Shown here: positions 15,687-25,187 of the stretch, piece by piece | Layout: every line of letters begins with the position of its first letter | Numbering within the stretch: position 1 is the first letter of the stretch | Assembly (NCBI GenBank): GCA_020445785.1 | Contig: JAGRFZ010000081.1 | Location: 1-52,808 of the forward strand | Length of the DNA: 52,808 nt | From: Rhodocyclaceae bacterium | GTDB taxonomy: Bacteria > Pseudomonadota > Gammaproteobacteria > Burkholderiales > Rhodocyclaceae | Direction of reading: 5' to 3' | Program-made: the position numbers and the translations under genes | Notes under the pieces: model-generated | What the model was told of the DNA's origin: nothing | The model's input: the letters and a program-made list of their open reading frames with translations, nothing else | Database searches by the model: none

Positions 15687-16214
15687 ATGGCGATCTACAG
15701 GCTCGGTGATCGCACGCCCGTGATCGGAAAGAACTGCTGGATTGCGGAAAGCGCGTCCGTGGTCGGATCGGTGGTGCTGGGCGACCATGCCAACGTCTGG
15801 TTCGGCGCGGTGCTGCGCGGGGACAACGACCCGATCACGATCGGCGCCAACACCAACATCCAGGACGGCTCGGTGCTGCATACCGACGAGGGCGTGCCGC
15901 TGACGGTCGGCGACAACGTCACCATCGGTCACATGGTCATGCTGCACGGCTGTACCATCGGCGAGGGCTCCCTGATCGGCATCAACGCCGTGGTCCTCAA
16001 CAAGGCGGTGATCGGCAACCACTGCATCATCGGCGCCAACACCTTGATCCCGGAAGGCAAGGTGGTGCCGGACCGCTCACTGGTGGTGGGCTCGCCGGGC
16101 CGCATCATCCGAAAGCTGTCGGACGACGATCTGCAACGGCTGATGGAGAACGCCAGCGGCTACGTCGCCAACGCTCAGCGCTTCGAGCGCGACCTCGAAC
16201 GCATCGACGGCTGA
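15687..16214 (+). CDS. Gamma-class carbonic anhydrase family protein
   Basis: This 175-residue left-handed beta-helix protein has hexapeptide repeats and the family's zinc ligands at H65, H82 and H87 (LHTDEG; GHMVMLHG), together with RGDNDPITIG. It resembles YrdA/CaiE-type proteins, of which some are active carbonic anhydrases and others have other roles. A good GAGGGAG Shine-Dalgarno precedes the ATG. Its last 40 bases overlap the convergent transporter gene. With the alpha-type enzyme at 37924-38664 the window encodes two unrelated carbonic anhydrase families. Confidence 0.88.
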   Translation: MAIYRLGDRTPVIGKNCWIAESASVVGSVVLGDHANVWFGAVLRGDNDPITIGANTNIQDGSVLHTDEGVPLTVGDNVTIGHMVMLHGCTIGEGSLIGINAVVLNKAVIGNHCIIGANTLIPEGKVVPDRSLVVGSPGRIIRKLSDDDLQRLMENASGYVANAQRFERDLERIDG

Positions 16215-17074
16215 GCACCTCCGGCGCGGGCCAGCCACACCACCGCAGCCACCACGATCGCCCCGCCGACGACCTGCAGCGGGCTTACCGCCTCATCGAG
16301 CAGCAGGGCCGCCAGGACGAAGGTCACTACCGGTTCGAGGGTCGACAGCGTAACCGCATCGGCCGGGCCGAGACGCCGCATGCCGGCGAACAGCAGGACC
16401 ATCGCCACCACCGTCGACACCACCGCGATAAGGCCGATCCACAACCAACCCGCCGCGCTCGCCGGCCAGGCCGGGCGCAGTACCGCCACCAGCACACCCA
16501 GCACCGCGGCGGCACTCAGCATCACCACGGTGGCGGCCGCCAGCGGCGGTTGAGACTCCAGCACCCGTGCGCCCACCAGGATGTAGCCGGAGTAGATCAG
16601 CGCCGCACCGACCCCGAGCAGCAGCCCGAGCGGCTGGCTATGAAGATCACCGCCGATCGTCAGCGCCGTGCCGACGGTGGCCGCCAGCACACAGGCGACC
16701 CGCCCCCGTCCGAGACGATGACCGAACAGGAGCGCCGCCAGTACGGTGACGATGAAGGGGTGGAGGTAGAGCAGCAGCGCCACCATGCCGGCGGAAGCAT
16801 GGCCCAGCGCCGAAAAGAAGCACAGGGACTGACCGACATAGCCGATGCCACCCATCGCCGACAGCACCGCGAGCGGGCGACCGCGGGGCCAGCGCCGACG
16901 AGCGAGCCCCATCACCCCGGCCATCAGCAGGCCGGCCAGCGCGAAGCGCAGGAACAGAACCACCACGACGTCGGCGCCGTCGGCGGCCGCGAAGCGGGCG
17001 AAGATCGCCATGGCACCGAACGCACTGGCCGAGACCGCGACATAAAGGGCTGCGCGCAGGCGCTGAGAGTCCAT
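16175..17074 (-). CDS. EamA/DMT-family membrane transporter
   Basis: This 299-residue integral inner-membrane protein has about ten hydrophobic helices arranged as two EamA repeats. The first runs from LYVAVSASAFGAMAIFARFA and the second from PLAAATVVMLSAAAVLGVLVAVL, with the conserved STLEPVVTFVLAALLLDE near the end. The family exports small metabolites such as amino acids or drugs, and the substrate is not predictable. Its 3' end overlaps the gamma carbonic anhydrase gene tail-to-tail by 40 bases. Confidence 0.85.
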   Translation of the reverse strand: MDSQRLRAALYVAVSASAFGAMAIFARFAAADGADVVVVLFLRFALAGLLMAGVMGLARRRWPRGRPLAVLSAMGGIGYVGQSLCFFSALGHASAGMVALLLYLHPFIVTVLAALLFGHRLGRGRVACVLAATVGTALTIGGDLHSQPLGLLLGVGAALIYSGYILVGARVLESQPPLAAATVVMLSAAAVLGVLVAVLRPAWPASAAGWLWIGLIAVVSTVVAMVLLFAGMRRLGPADAVTLSTLEPVVTFVLAALLLDEAVSPLQVVGGAIVVAAVVWLARAGGAQPSMRSRSRSKR

Positions 17075-17170
17075 CGCAAGACCCCATTCGGGGCGAATGA
17101 CGGCCTTTGCCGCTGTTGGTGCGCGAGACGCGTTACTCTTCGGTCATCGCACTGCGCACAGGAGGCATCG

Positions 17171-17875
17171 ATGATACGCAGACTGGCTTCAGCCGCACTC
17201 AGTTTGGGCGTGATCGCGACGCCGCTCGCGGCCGAAACAACGCCGCCCGGCCCGCCCACCATCGCCCTCGGCGCCGAGGCCAGCGTCGGCGCGGCCAACG
17301 ACCTGGCGATCGCCCATGCCTACGTCGAGGCCAGCGGCCCGTCGCCGGCCGAGCTCGGGACAGAGGTCAATCGCAACATTGCCAAGGCGCTGGAAACGGC
17401 CAAGGCCTATCCGACGGTCGAGGTCCGCAGCGCCGGCAACCACAGCAATCCGATCTACGGCAGCGGCCGCCTCGGCTCCGGGCGGGCGCAGATCGAGGGC
17501 TGGCGAATGCGCGCCACGCTGGCGCTCGAATCCACCGACATCGCGGCCCTGTCGGCCCTGCTCGGCAAGCTCCAGGCCCACATGGCGGTGGCCGACATCA
17601 GCCTGTCGCCGTCGCCGACGACCCGACGAGAGGCGGAAGATCGGGCCCTGGTCGAAGCGCTCAAGAACTTCGAGGCCCGGGCCGCGCTCGCCGCCGCCAC
17701 CCTCGGGCGCAAGTACCGCATCCGCGAATTGCACCTGAACACCGGCGGTCAACGCCCGCCGATGCCCATGGTGCGCGCCGCGATGGCCTCCGCCGAGGCC
17801 GCCCCGACGCCACTGCAGGCCGGTGAGGGAACGGTCACCGTGCAGGTCAGCGGCAGCGTGGAATTGATCGATTGA
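17171..17875 (+). CDS. SIMPL (DUF541) domain periplasmic protein
   Basis: This 234-residue protein has a signal peptide (MIRRLASAALSLGVIATPLAAE) and the DUF541/SIMPL architecture. The BON-like start (IALGAEASVGAANDLAIAHAYVEASGPSPAELGTEVNRNIAKAL) is followed by DISLSPSPTTRREAEDRALVEALKNFEARAALAAATLGRKYRIRELHLN and a terminal GTVTVQVSGSVELID strand. Related proteins such as YggE help protect against oxidative stress, but the function is not settled. ACAGGAGG sits nine bases before the ATG, which fixes the start. Confidence 0.85.
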   Translation: MIRRLASAALSLGVIATPLAAETTPPGPPTIALGAEASVGAANDLAIAHAYVEASGPSPAELGTEVNRNIAKALETAKAYPTVEVRSAGNHSNPIYGSGRLGSGRAQIEGWRMRATLALESTDIAALSALLGKLQAHMAVADISLSPSPTTRREAEDRALVEALKNFEARAALAAATLGRKYRIRELHLNTGGQRPPMPMVRAAMASAEAAPTPLQAGEGTVTVQVSGSVELID

Positions 17876-17941
17876 TGCCCCTGCAACGAGCTTTGCCGCC
17901 ATGAATCGGCCACTCCGCCGCGCCGCCGGCGCCCGCCCGCG

Positions 17942-18379
17942 ATGATCGCCTTGATCCAGCGCGTCACCGATGCCCGCGTCGTCGTCGCCGGCACCGTGGT
18001 CGGCGAGATCGACGCCGGCATCCTCGCGCTGATCGGCGTCGAGCGCGCCGACGCGGAGCACAACGCCGAGCGCCTGCTCGAACGCGTGCTCGGTTATCGC
18101 ATTTTCCCGGACGCAGACGGACGCATGAACCGATCGCTGCGCGACGTTGCGGGCGGCTTGCTGCTGGTACCCCAGTTCACCCTCGCCGCCGACACCCGCA
18201 AGGGCACGCGCCCGGGCTTCTCGACCGCGGCAGCGCCGAACCGCGCCGAGGCCTTGTTCGCAACCCTCGTCGAACGTGCCGCCGCCATCCACGCGCCGGT
18301 GGCCTGTGGCCGCTTCGGTGCCGAGATGTTCATCACACTGACCAACCATGGCCCGGTCACGTTCCGGCTGGAAGCCTGA
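17942..18379 (+). CDS. dtd: D-aminoacyl-tRNA deacylase
   Basis: This 145-residue protein is the standard length for Dtd, which removes D-amino acids (and glycine mischarged on tRNA-Ala) from tRNA. The two diagnostic motifs are present: LLVPQFTLAADTRKGTRPGFSTAA (SQFTL-type) and LTNHGPVTF (NxGPVT). The N-terminus MIALIQRVTDARVVV is also typical. It is followed closely by the NlpC/P60 gene on the same strand. Confidence 0.95.
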   Translation: MIALIQRVTDARVVVAGTVVGEIDAGILALIGVERADAEHNAERLLERVLGYRIFPDADGRMNRSLRDVAGGLLLVPQFTLAADTRKGTRPGFSTAAAPNRAEALFATLVERAAAIHAPVACGRFGAEMFITLTNHGPVTFRLEA

Positions 18380-18425
18380 GCTTGGCCGGCGCGGCGCGGC
18401 CCGATCGAACAAGGAGCACACCCAC

Positions 18426-18965
18426 GTGAACTTGCAGCGCCTGTTGGTGGCCGCCGCGGCCACCGTCCTCACCGCCTGTGCCGGTGCGCCGTCGGCGCCA
18501 CCGGCCGAGCCGCCGCAGCGGACGATTCCGCGCCAGCCGGAGATCCGCGATGGTCGCGCCTACTTTTCCCTGCTCCGCCCGGGCGACCGCGAGCAACTGG
18601 TGATCTCGGCCTTCAACCTGCTCGGCACCGGCTACCGCTTCGGCGGTCGCAATCCCGACGCCGGCGTGGACTGCAGCGGCATGGTGAGTTACCTGGTGGA
18701 AGTGGTGAGCGGCCAGCGGCTGCCCCACAATGCCGCGCGCATCGCCTCGATCACCCGCCCCATCGCCCGCGCCAAGCTGGAGGCCGGCGACCTGGTGTTC
18801 TTCAACACCAATGGCCGGCCCTTCTCCCACATGGGGATCTACCTCGGCGACGACCGCTTCATCCACGCCCCGAGCCGTCGCGGACGCGTTCGTGTCGAGC
18901 GTATGGACAATCGCTACTTCGCCAAGCGCTTCAGCGCCGCACGTACCCTGCTGGCAGGGGAGTAA
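18426..18965 (+). CDS. NlpC/P60-family lipoprotein (cell-wall hydrolase)
   Basis: This 179-residue protein starts at a GTG with AAGGAG nine bases upstream. A lipoprotein signal (LLVAAAATVLTACAG, Cys in TAC) is followed by the NlpC/P60 papain-like domain: YRFGGRNPDAGVDCSGMVSYLV contains the catalytic Cys, and SHMGIYLGDDRFIHAPSRRG contains the catalytic His. Such enzymes cut peptide cross-links in peptidoglycan. It is probably anchored in the outer membrane facing the periplasm. Confidence 0.9.
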   Translation: MNLQRLLVAAAATVLTACAGAPSAPPAEPPQRTIPRQPEIRDGRAYFSLLRPGDREQLVISAFNLLGTGYRFGGRNPDAGVDCSGMVSYLVEVVSGQRLPHNAARIASITRPIARAKLEAGDLVFFNTNGRPFSHMGIYLGDDRFIHAPSRRGRVRVERMDNRYFAKRFSAARTLLAGE

Positions 18966-19026
18966 ATGCCGGCAGCCCCCGTCGGCTGTGCCACAATGGA
19001 CGAAATGGGCTAGCCGAGGGTCGCGA

Positions 19027-19701
19027 TTGAATCGAGCAAGCGTCGTTGCGCGCATCCGAACGGGGATTCGTCCGGCCTCGGCGCCCGCTGCGGCGGTGCG
19101 ATCGACACCGCCACGGCGGTCCGAGCATCGTGAACGGCCGGCGCCTTGGTGGCCGAAGCGGCTGGCCCTGGCAATCGCTTTGCTCGGCGCCCTGCCCGCA
19201 CACGCCCTCGACCTGCGCCAGGCGATCGCGCTCGGTGAGCGCATCCGGATCGTGGCCGAACTGCGCGACTTCGTTGCGAACGAACATGCGCTGTATTACT
19301 GCGGCGAAGAGCGACTCTGTCTGGTGGATGGCTATCCGGCCTTCGGCACCGGCAGCGCCACGCCGCAGTTGGGCTTCAAGCAACTCGTCGCCGTGGTGGA
19401 CAACATCGTGGTCGCGCTGGACCACCGCGGCATGTACAACCCGTGGTCACCCGACGACCGCGACGCACTGCGGTTCACATTGGTCAGCGACGACGAGAAC
19501 GGGGTGCGGATTCGTGGCGAATTCGCCGACGGCGCCGCCACCTACGTGGCCGAATGGCTGCTGGTCGGCGGCGTGTCGGCGCGGGTTCGACTCGACTGCG
19601 CCCAATGCCGCCCATCCGCCGAGACCGCACCGAGTGCGGAGATCGCCCCGGTACGGGACGACGGCACCCCCCAGTCCGCCCCCGGACCGTCCAAACCCTG
19701 A
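19027..19701 (+). CDS. Secreted protein of unknown function
   Basis: This protein of about 224 residues has a long basic n-region and then a hydrophobic signal segment, RLALAIALLGALPAHA. The mature region shows YYCGEERLCLVDGYPAFGTGSA and MYNPWSPDDRDALRFTLVSDDE but no recognised domain. Four cysteines suggest a disulfide-stabilised periplasmic protein. The start is uncertain: the TTG at 19027 has GAGGG in front. A GTG at 19096 would give a shorter n-region but has no ribosome-binding site. The frame also remains open upstream over the NlpC/P60 gene, which I treat as a shadow. Confidence 0.5.
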   Translation: MNRASVVARIRTGIRPASAPAAAVRSTPPRRSEHRERPAPWWPKRLALAIALLGALPAHALDLRQAIALGERIRIVAELRDFVANEHALYYCGEERLCLVDGYPAFGTGSATPQLGFKQLVAVVDNIVVALDHRGMYNPWSPDDRDALRFTLVSDDENGVRIRGEFADGAATYVAEWLLVGGVSARVRLDCAQCRPSAETAPSAEIAPVRDDGTPQSAPGPSKP

Positions 19702-19734
19702 ACGAGGGCGCGCCGCGCCCGGCGGCGAAGCCGA

Positions 19735-20613
19735 TCAGGTGGCGAGAAAATCCTCGATCGCCGCGGCCACCCGCTCGGGCTGGTCATGCTGCAGATTGTG
19801 GCCGCAATCGGGTATCGAGACGCAGCGCTGGTCGGCAAAACCCGCCAGCCGATGCGCCAGTTCGCCGGACTCGCGGCCGAAACGACCGACCACGTAGCCG
19901 TGGTCCGCGATCAGGTTCAGCACGGGCGCCTCGATCCGGCGCCAGCACGCCAGCACGTCCTCGGTGTGGTAGCGCAGCGGCGCCGGCACGCGGTGCCAGG
20001 GGTCACACGCCATCGTCACGCGGCCGTCCGCCAGCGTGCGCGACACCGCCCGCGACAGAAACTCGGCACGTTCGGCCGACAGCCGGGCGTTCGCCTGCCG
20101 CAGCCGCCGCGCCAACGCCGCATGGTCGGGGTAGCGCCGCAGTTCGGGCCGACCGCCGAGATCCTGCAGCCACTGGCCGAGTCGCTCCGGCGCCTCGTCG
20201 GCGGTACTCGGCGCCAGCCCGAGGAAATCCATCATCACCAGCCGCGCGACCCGCGACGGGCGCACGCCGGCGTAGCTGCCGGCGATGCTCGCGCCCATGC
20301 TGTGACCGACGATCAGGGCCGGTCGCTGCGGCGAGTAGTGGGCCAGCAGTGCATCCAGATCGGCATAGAAGTCCGGAAACCAATAGGCCCGGCCGAGCCA
20401 CTCGCTGGCGCCGTAGCCGCGCCAGTCCGGAGCGATCACATGCCACTCCCGGGCCAACGCGTCGACCACGAACTGGAAGGTGGCTGAGGTGTCCATCCAG
20501 CCGTGCAGGAAGAACACGGCGGGCGCGTCCATCGGCCCCCAGTGGCGCACGTTGTAGTGCAGTCCCCGCACGGGGATCAGTTCACAGCGGGAAACGAGCC
20601 TGGGAATGGTCAT
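19735..20613 (-). CDS. Alpha/beta hydrolase
   Basis: This protein of about 292 residues has the hydrolase fold: FFLHGWMDTSATFQFVVDALA, then DWRGYGASEW, nucleophile elbow VGHSMGASIAGSYAG, and a C-terminal His in IPDCGHNLQHDQPERVAAAI. The substrate is unknown. The start is taken at ATG 20613 (MTIPRLVSRCELIPVRG), with 20628 as an alternative. Neither has a strong Shine-Dalgarno. It is the last of three same-strand genes with the M14 peptidase and yaaA, but the 255-base gap to the peptidase suggests separate expression. Confidence 0.8.
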   Translation of the reverse strand: MTIPRLVSRCELIPVRGLHYNVRHWGPMDAPAVFFLHGWMDTSATFQFVVDALAREWHVIAPDWRGYGASEWLGRAYWFPDFYADLDALLAHYSPQRPALIVGHSMGASIAGSYAGVRPSRVARLVMMDFLGLAPSTADEAPERLGQWLQDLGGRPELRRYPDHAALARRLRQANARLSAERAEFLSRAVSRTLADGRVTMACDPWHRVPAPLRYHTEDVLACWRRIEAPVLNLIADHGYVVGRFGRESGELAHRLAGFADQRCVSIPDCGHNLQHDQPERVAAAIEDFLAT

Positions 20614-20868
20614 CGGGGCGGGCAGCATCGAAAGGCGCGAGCCTCGCCCAATCGCCGCGGCAACGCAAGCCGCAAGGCAGTTGGTGCAACTGGGGCGGGC
20701 CGGGTGCACCCCGGCGGCCAGCAGGCCCGTGGGACGGCCGGCCGGCTTCTCGCCCCACAGATGACCGGCGGAGTCACTTCGATCCCGACAGCCCAGTGCG
20801 CTGCCATGGTAGGACAGACGTGGGCACTTCGGCGTGGCAGTTGCCACATGGTGCACGACAGCACCCGC

Positions 20869-21993
20869 TCACTCCTCCAGAAACTGCAGCACCGGCAGCA
20901 ACACGGCCGCACCCAGACGCTTGCTGCGCGCCGCGCTCCAGCCGGTGAGGCCGTCGGGCAGATTGGCGTTGTCCTTGAACGGCATTTCCAGGGTCAGCGA
21001 CAGGCAGCGGTGGTGCCAGGCCACCCACTTCGAGGCCAGCGTCAGCAACTCGTCGCCGAAGCGCCCGGCAACATAGCCCTGCTCGGTCTGGAAATCGGGG
21101 CTGGCGGCGCGAAACGCCTGCGCGAAGCGGCGTTGCTGCTCGGCCAGCCCGTCGCTGAAACCCGGCACCTCGTCGGCGGTGGAAAAGAACACGTAGCTCA
21201 GCGATTCGTCGCCATGGATGTCGAGGTACAGGTCGACGCCGGTGCGTTCCATGTGCTCGCGCACCAGATACACCTCCGGGCTGCGCGCCAGGCTGGGGTC
21301 GCGCCACTCGCGGTTGAGGTTGATTCCGGCGGCGTTGCTGCGAAGATTGCCCCGCACCGCGCCGTCCGGGTTCATGTTGGGGACGATGTACAGGCAGGCG
21401 AGGTCGCGCACCCGCCGCGCGACGGGGTCGGCGCCGTCGAGCAAGCGTTCCAGCAGACCCTCGACGAACCACTCCGACATGGTTTCGCCGGGGTGCTGAC
21501 GGGCGGTGATCCATACCGCCTTGCGGTCCTCACGCGGACGCCCCACCACCACCAGGTCGAGGTCCCGGTCCTCCACCGTGGCGCCGAGATTGACCACCTG
21601 GGCCCAGGGCGAGGACTCGGCCAGGCCCAAGAGCTCCATGTGGCGCTCGAACGAGTACGGTTCGAAGTAGGCATAGTAGATGTTGTCGCGCTCCGGCGTA
21701 TGGCGGATCACCAGCCGGCCGTCCTCGTAGGCGGTGGTGGCGACGCGAAACCAGTTGCGATGATCGTAGCTCGCCAGCGCCCGGTAGTCGGGCCAGCCGT
21801 CCGAGAACACCGCGTCGTCGGCATTTTCGAAGACCATCGTCAGCGGCGTGCCCGCCACCCCGAGCACGCGAAAATGGAACCACTGGCAAAACGGCGCCGC
21901 ATTGTCCTGGCGCAGCCGAAGGCGGATCTGCGACGGGTCCGTGGCATCGATCACTTCGACCGATCCGGAATCGAAATTCGAGCTGATGCGCAT
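20869..21993 (-). CDS. M14-family zinc carboxypeptidase
   Basis: This 374-residue protein of the cytosolic carboxypeptidase (M14D-like) type has an N-terminal beta-sandwich domain (about 1-130, including WFHFRVLGVAG and YAYFEPYSFERHMELL). The catalytic domain carries the zinc ligands in ARQHPGETMSEW (HxxE) and DLYLDIHGDESL. The NMNPDGAVRGNLRSNAAGINLNREW stretch is the substrate-binding region. It has no signal peptide and so is cytoplasmic. The true substrate is unknown. It ends with a plausible complete C-terminus (LLPVLQFLEE). Confidence 0.88.
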   Translation of the reverse strand: MRISSNFDSGSVEVIDATDPSQIRLRLRQDNAAPFCQWFHFRVLGVAGTPLTMVFENADDAVFSDGWPDYRALASYDHRNWFRVATTAYEDGRLVIRHTPERDNIYYAYFEPYSFERHMELLGLAESSPWAQVVNLGATVEDRDLDLVVVGRPREDRKAVWITARQHPGETMSEWFVEGLLERLLDGADPVARRVRDLACLYIVPNMNPDGAVRGNLRSNAAGINLNREWRDPSLARSPEVYLVREHMERTGVDLYLDIHGDESLSYVFFSTADEVPGFSDGLAEQQRRFAQAFRAASPDFQTEQGYVAGRFGDELLTLASKWVAWHHRCLSLTLEMPFKDNANLPDGLTGWSAARSKRLGAAVLLPVLQFLEE

Positions 21994-22017
21994 GTCTCCT
22001 CCGCTCTCCTGTCGGCT

Positions 22018-22794
22018 TCAGTCGTTGCGACGGCGAAACACCCAGCGGTCTTCGTCCGACGCCTCGGCGGCGAAGCCATAGCCTTCGCCGGCGAACTGCC
22101 GCAGGCCCTCGACCGCCCCCAGCCGTCGCTCGATCGCGAAACGGCTCATCAGCCCCCGCGCGCGCTTGGCAAAGAAGCTGATCACGCGGTAGCGACCCGA
22201 CTTCCAGTCCTCGAACACCGGCGTCACGACGCGCACGCCCAGGGCGCGCCGGTCCACCGACTTGAAATACTCCTCCGACGCCAGATTCACGAGTACCCGC
22301 TCGCCCCGCTGCCGCTTCAGCGCGGCGGCGAGTTGATCGGCGATGGTCCGCCCCCAGAAGCGGTAGAGATTGCCGCCCCGTGGATTCTCGAGCCGCGTCC
22401 CCATCTCGAGCCGGTAGGGCTGCATCAGGTCGAGCGGCCGCAGCACGCCATACAGGCCCGAGAGGATGCGCAGGTGCTGCTGCGCCCAGGCCAGGTCGTC
22501 CTCGCCGAGCGAGGGCGCGTCGAGGCCGCCATAGACGTCACCGTCGAAGGCCAGCACCGCCTGCTTGGCGTTGCGCCGCGTGAAGGGCCGCTTCCAGCGC
22601 TGATAGCGCGCCGCATTGAGGCTGGCCAGCGGGTCCGACAGATTCATCAACGCGGCGACTTGCTGCGGGCTCTTGTCCCGCATCACGCCGACCAGGATCT
22701 CGGCATCGTCGAGCAACGCCGGCTGGGTGCGTCGATCGACATGCGGCGGCGTGTCGAAATCCAGGGCCTTGGCGGGTGACAGAACGATCAGCAT
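22018..22794 (-). CDS. yaaA: Peroxide stress protein YaaA
   Basis: This 258-residue protein is the same length as the E. coli YaaA and shares its start [17 protein letters not shown] and the conserved [56 protein letters not shown] and [18 protein letters not shown]. YaaA limits intracellular free iron and DNA damage during peroxide stress and can bind DNA. The gene is divergent from bioA with a 202-base gap. Confidence 0.95.
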   Translation of the reverse strand: MLIVLSPAKALDFDTPPHVDRRTQPALLDDAEILVGVMRDKSPQQVAALMNLSDPLASLNAARYQRWKRPFTRRNAKQAVLAFDGDVYGGLDAPSLGEDDLAWAQQHLRILSGLYGVLRPLDLMQPYRLEMGTRLENPRGGNLYRFWGRTIADQLAAALKRQRGERVLVNLASEEYFKSVDRRALGVRVVTPVFEDWKSGRYRVISFFAKRARGLMSRFAIERRLGAVEGLRQFAGEGYGFAAEASDEDRWVFRRRND

Positions 22795-22996
22795 CGGTGA
22801 ATCGGCTCCAGGTCGAAGGTCGGAACAGCCACTCGGGAATCCGGTCGATGGTAGCAAATGCGCGCTCGACACCGGCCACCGGCGCCGCGCGGAAGATCGT
22901 CGCTGGGGGCATCCGCCGCTGCAAGCTTGGCACCGCCGTTTGACAGACGGCGACACCGGTCCGAGCATGCGGCAAAGCGCGCTGGAGGCGTCGACA

Positions 22997-24319
22997 ATGT
23001 CCGAACGAGATCTGCTCGCCCGATCGCTGGCCGCGGTCTGGCACCCTTGCACCCAGATGAAGCACCACGAGCGCGTCCCCCTGCTGGCGATCGCGCGCGG
23101 CGAGGGTCCCTGGCTCGAGGACACCGCGGGGCGGAGATTCCTCGACGGCATTTCGTCGTGGTGGACCAACCTCTTCGGGCACTGCAATCCACGCATCAAT
23201 GCGGCGTTGCAGGACCAGCTCGGCCGCCTCGAGCACGCCATGCTGGCCGGCTTCACCCACGAGCCCGTGGTGGCACTGTCGGAGCGGCTGTCGGCCCGCA
23301 CCGAGGGCCATCTCGGTCATGCCTTCTATGCCTCCGACGGCGCGTCGGCCACCGAGATCGCCCTGAAGATGAGCCAGCACTACTGGCGCAATTGCGGCCA
23401 ACCGGGCAAGAACCGCTTCCTGTGCCTCGAGGGCAGCTACCACGGCGAGACCGTCGGCGCCCTCGCGGTCACCGACGTGGCGATCTTCCGTGAGGCCTAC
23501 GCGCCCCTGGTTCGGCCGGCGGCCACCGTCGCCAGCCCGGATGCGCGCCGCGCCGAACCGGGCGAGACGGGCGCCGACGTCGCGCGCCGTGCCGCCGACC
23601 AACTCGAAGTAACCCTCGCGCGCGCACACCGCGAGATCGCCGCGCTGATCGTCGAACCGCTGATCCAGGGCGCGTCCGGCATGGTCATGTACGACCCCGA
23701 GTACCTCCGGCAGGCACGCGCCCTGTGCGATCGCTACGGCGTCCATCTGATCGCCGACGAGATCGCCGTCGGCTTCGGCCGCAGCGGAAGCTTTTTCGCG
23801 TATCGGCAAGCCGGCATCCGGCCTGACCTGCTGTGCCTGTCGAAAGGCATCAGTGGCGGCTATCTGCCCCTGTCCACGGTGCTGTGCACCGAAGACATCT
23901 ACCGCGCCTTCTACGACGACGCCCTCGGCCGCGCCTTTCTCCACTCCCACAGCTACACCGGCAATGCGCTCGCCTGTCGTGCCGCCCTCGCGGTGCTCGA
24001 CATCTTCGACGAAGACGCCGTGCTCGACGCCAACCGCGAGCGGGCACGCTGGATGGGCGAGTACGCGGGCGAACTGCTGGCAGGGCGTCCGGTCCGCCAC
24101 CTGCGCCAGCGCGGCATGATCCTGGCGTTCGACGTGGCCGGGGCGGATCGCGACTTCCCGGCCCGTTACTTCGCCGCCGGACTCGACCAAGGTGTCCTGC
24201 TGCGCCCGATCGGCGAGACCGTCTATCTGATGCCCCCGTACGTGCTCGACCGGGCGCTGACACGGGAACTGGTCGCACGCGCGGTGCGGGCTCTGGACGC
24301 GAGCCTGCCCCCGGGCTGA
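22997..24319 (+). CDS. bioA: Adenosylmethionine-8-amino-7-oxononanoate aminotransferase
   Basis: This 440-residue PLP enzyme converts 7-keto-8-aminopelargonate to 7,8-diaminopelargonate using SAM as amino donor. BioA-specific features include [41 protein letters not shown] and the lysine in [15 protein letters not shown]. The ATG has GGAGG upstream. It is the first biotin gene of the cluster but is separated from bioF by a PEP-CTERM gene. Confidence 0.95.
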   Translation: MSERDLLARSLAAVWHPCTQMKHHERVPLLAIARGEGPWLEDTAGRRFLDGISSWWTNLFGHCNPRINAALQDQLGRLEHAMLAGFTHEPVVALSERLSARTEGHLGHAFYASDGASATEIALKMSQHYWRNCGQPGKNRFLCLEGSYHGETVGALAVTDVAIFREAYAPLVRPAATVASPDARRAEPGETGADVARRAADQLEVTLARAHREIAALIVEPLIQGASGMVMYDPEYLRQARALCDRYGVHLIADEIAVGFGRSGSFFAYRQAGIRPDLLCLSKGISGGYLPLSTVLCTEDIYRAFYDDALGRAFLHSHSYTGNALACRAALAVLDIFDEDAVLDANRERARWMGEYAGELLAGRPVRHLRQRGMILAFDVAGADRDFPARYFAAGLDQGVLLRPIGETVYLMPPYVLDRALTRELVARAVRALDASLPPG

Positions 24320-24601
24320 GCGCAACGTCATGGCGCCCCAATCCAGTGCGCATGAATCCCTGCAGTGCACCAGGGAGAGGCGAACGCCTCCGGAAAACAT
24401 CGACAATATTTTTCTGGAATCGTGATTTCGCTTTAATTTCATTCTATATTGTTCTGTTTTTATTATATTTCATTCAAGCGCCATTCAACAGATTCGACAC
24501 ATGACCGAGGCAGAAATCCGGGCACGGAGCCTGCTTCATGCTGCCCACAGGGCGCCGCAATGCAGCACCGCAGGTCGCCCTCCACGACCCAGGAGTCCGG
24601 C

Positions 24602-25084
24602 ATGAAGAAGCGATTGATTGCGGTACTGGTACCCGTTGCGCTGGCGGTTTCGACGGCCCAGGCGGCGGTGTTCTCATCGTTCGACGGCGAGCACGGCTCG
24701 GTCGAAAGCGGATCCGAGATTCTGTTCTCGGCGGGCAGCTTCGACGGCATCTTCGATTTCACCCTCAGCACCGATTCGCTGGTGACCTTCACCGGCGGCA
24801 CGACCGTGCCCCTGTTGGCGTTCGGCCTGTTCGACGAGAGCGATGCCCTGGTGTCCGGTTCGGTCTTTTCCCAGGCCACCTACGAAAACAGCTTCACCAG
24901 CGTCGCGCTCGCGGCTGGCGACTACTACTATGCGCCGCTATTCACCGTCGCGGCGCCGTCGCTCGCGTCCTACAGCTTCGAATCCCACGTCACGGCGGTG
25001 CCGGAGCCCCAGGCCTATGCGCTGTTCCTGGCCGGTATCGGCATGGTCGGCTTCGCCGCCAAACGCCGTCTGAGCACCACCTGA
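24602..25084 (+). CDS. PEP-CTERM secreted protein
   Basis: This 160-residue protein has a signal peptide (KKRLIAVLVPVALAVSTAQA) and ends with a textbook PEP-CTERM sorting tail: VPEPQAYALFLAGIGMVGFAAKRR (Val-Pro-Glu-Pro, hydrophobic helix, basic end). Exosortase removes this tail as the protein is transferred to the extracellular matrix. The body (FDFTLSTDSLVTFTG, LLAFGLFDES, VALAAGDYYYAPLFTV) is a beta-rich repeat-free domain without a named family. AGGAG precedes the ATG. The upstream 280 bases are notably AT-rich. It interrupts the biotin cluster between bioA and bioF. Confidence 0.85.
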   Translation: MKKRLIAVLVPVALAVSTAQAAVFSSFDGEHGSVESGSEILFSAGSFDGIFDFTLSTDSLVTFTGGTTVPLLAFGLFDESDALVSGSVFSQATYENSFTSVALAAGDYYYAPLFTVAAPSLASYSFESHVTAVPEPQAYALFLAGIGMVGFAAKRRLSTT

Positions 25085-25106
25085 GCCCAGTCGCCTTGCC
25101 CGATCC

Positions 25107-25125
25107 GGGGCGCCCGCGGCGCCCC
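25107..25125 (+). terminator. Perfect GC-rich hairpin after the PEP-CTERM gene
   Basis: GGGGCGCC-CGC-GGCGCCCC is an 8-bp perfect stem just past the stop codon. It lacks a T-tract, so intrinsic termination is uncertain. Confidence 0.4.
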
Positions 25126-25187
25126 GCCCACTGCTAGCGCCCCCCGGCACGCAGTAAAATGGCGTTTTGTCCCTCCCGCGGAAGCCG

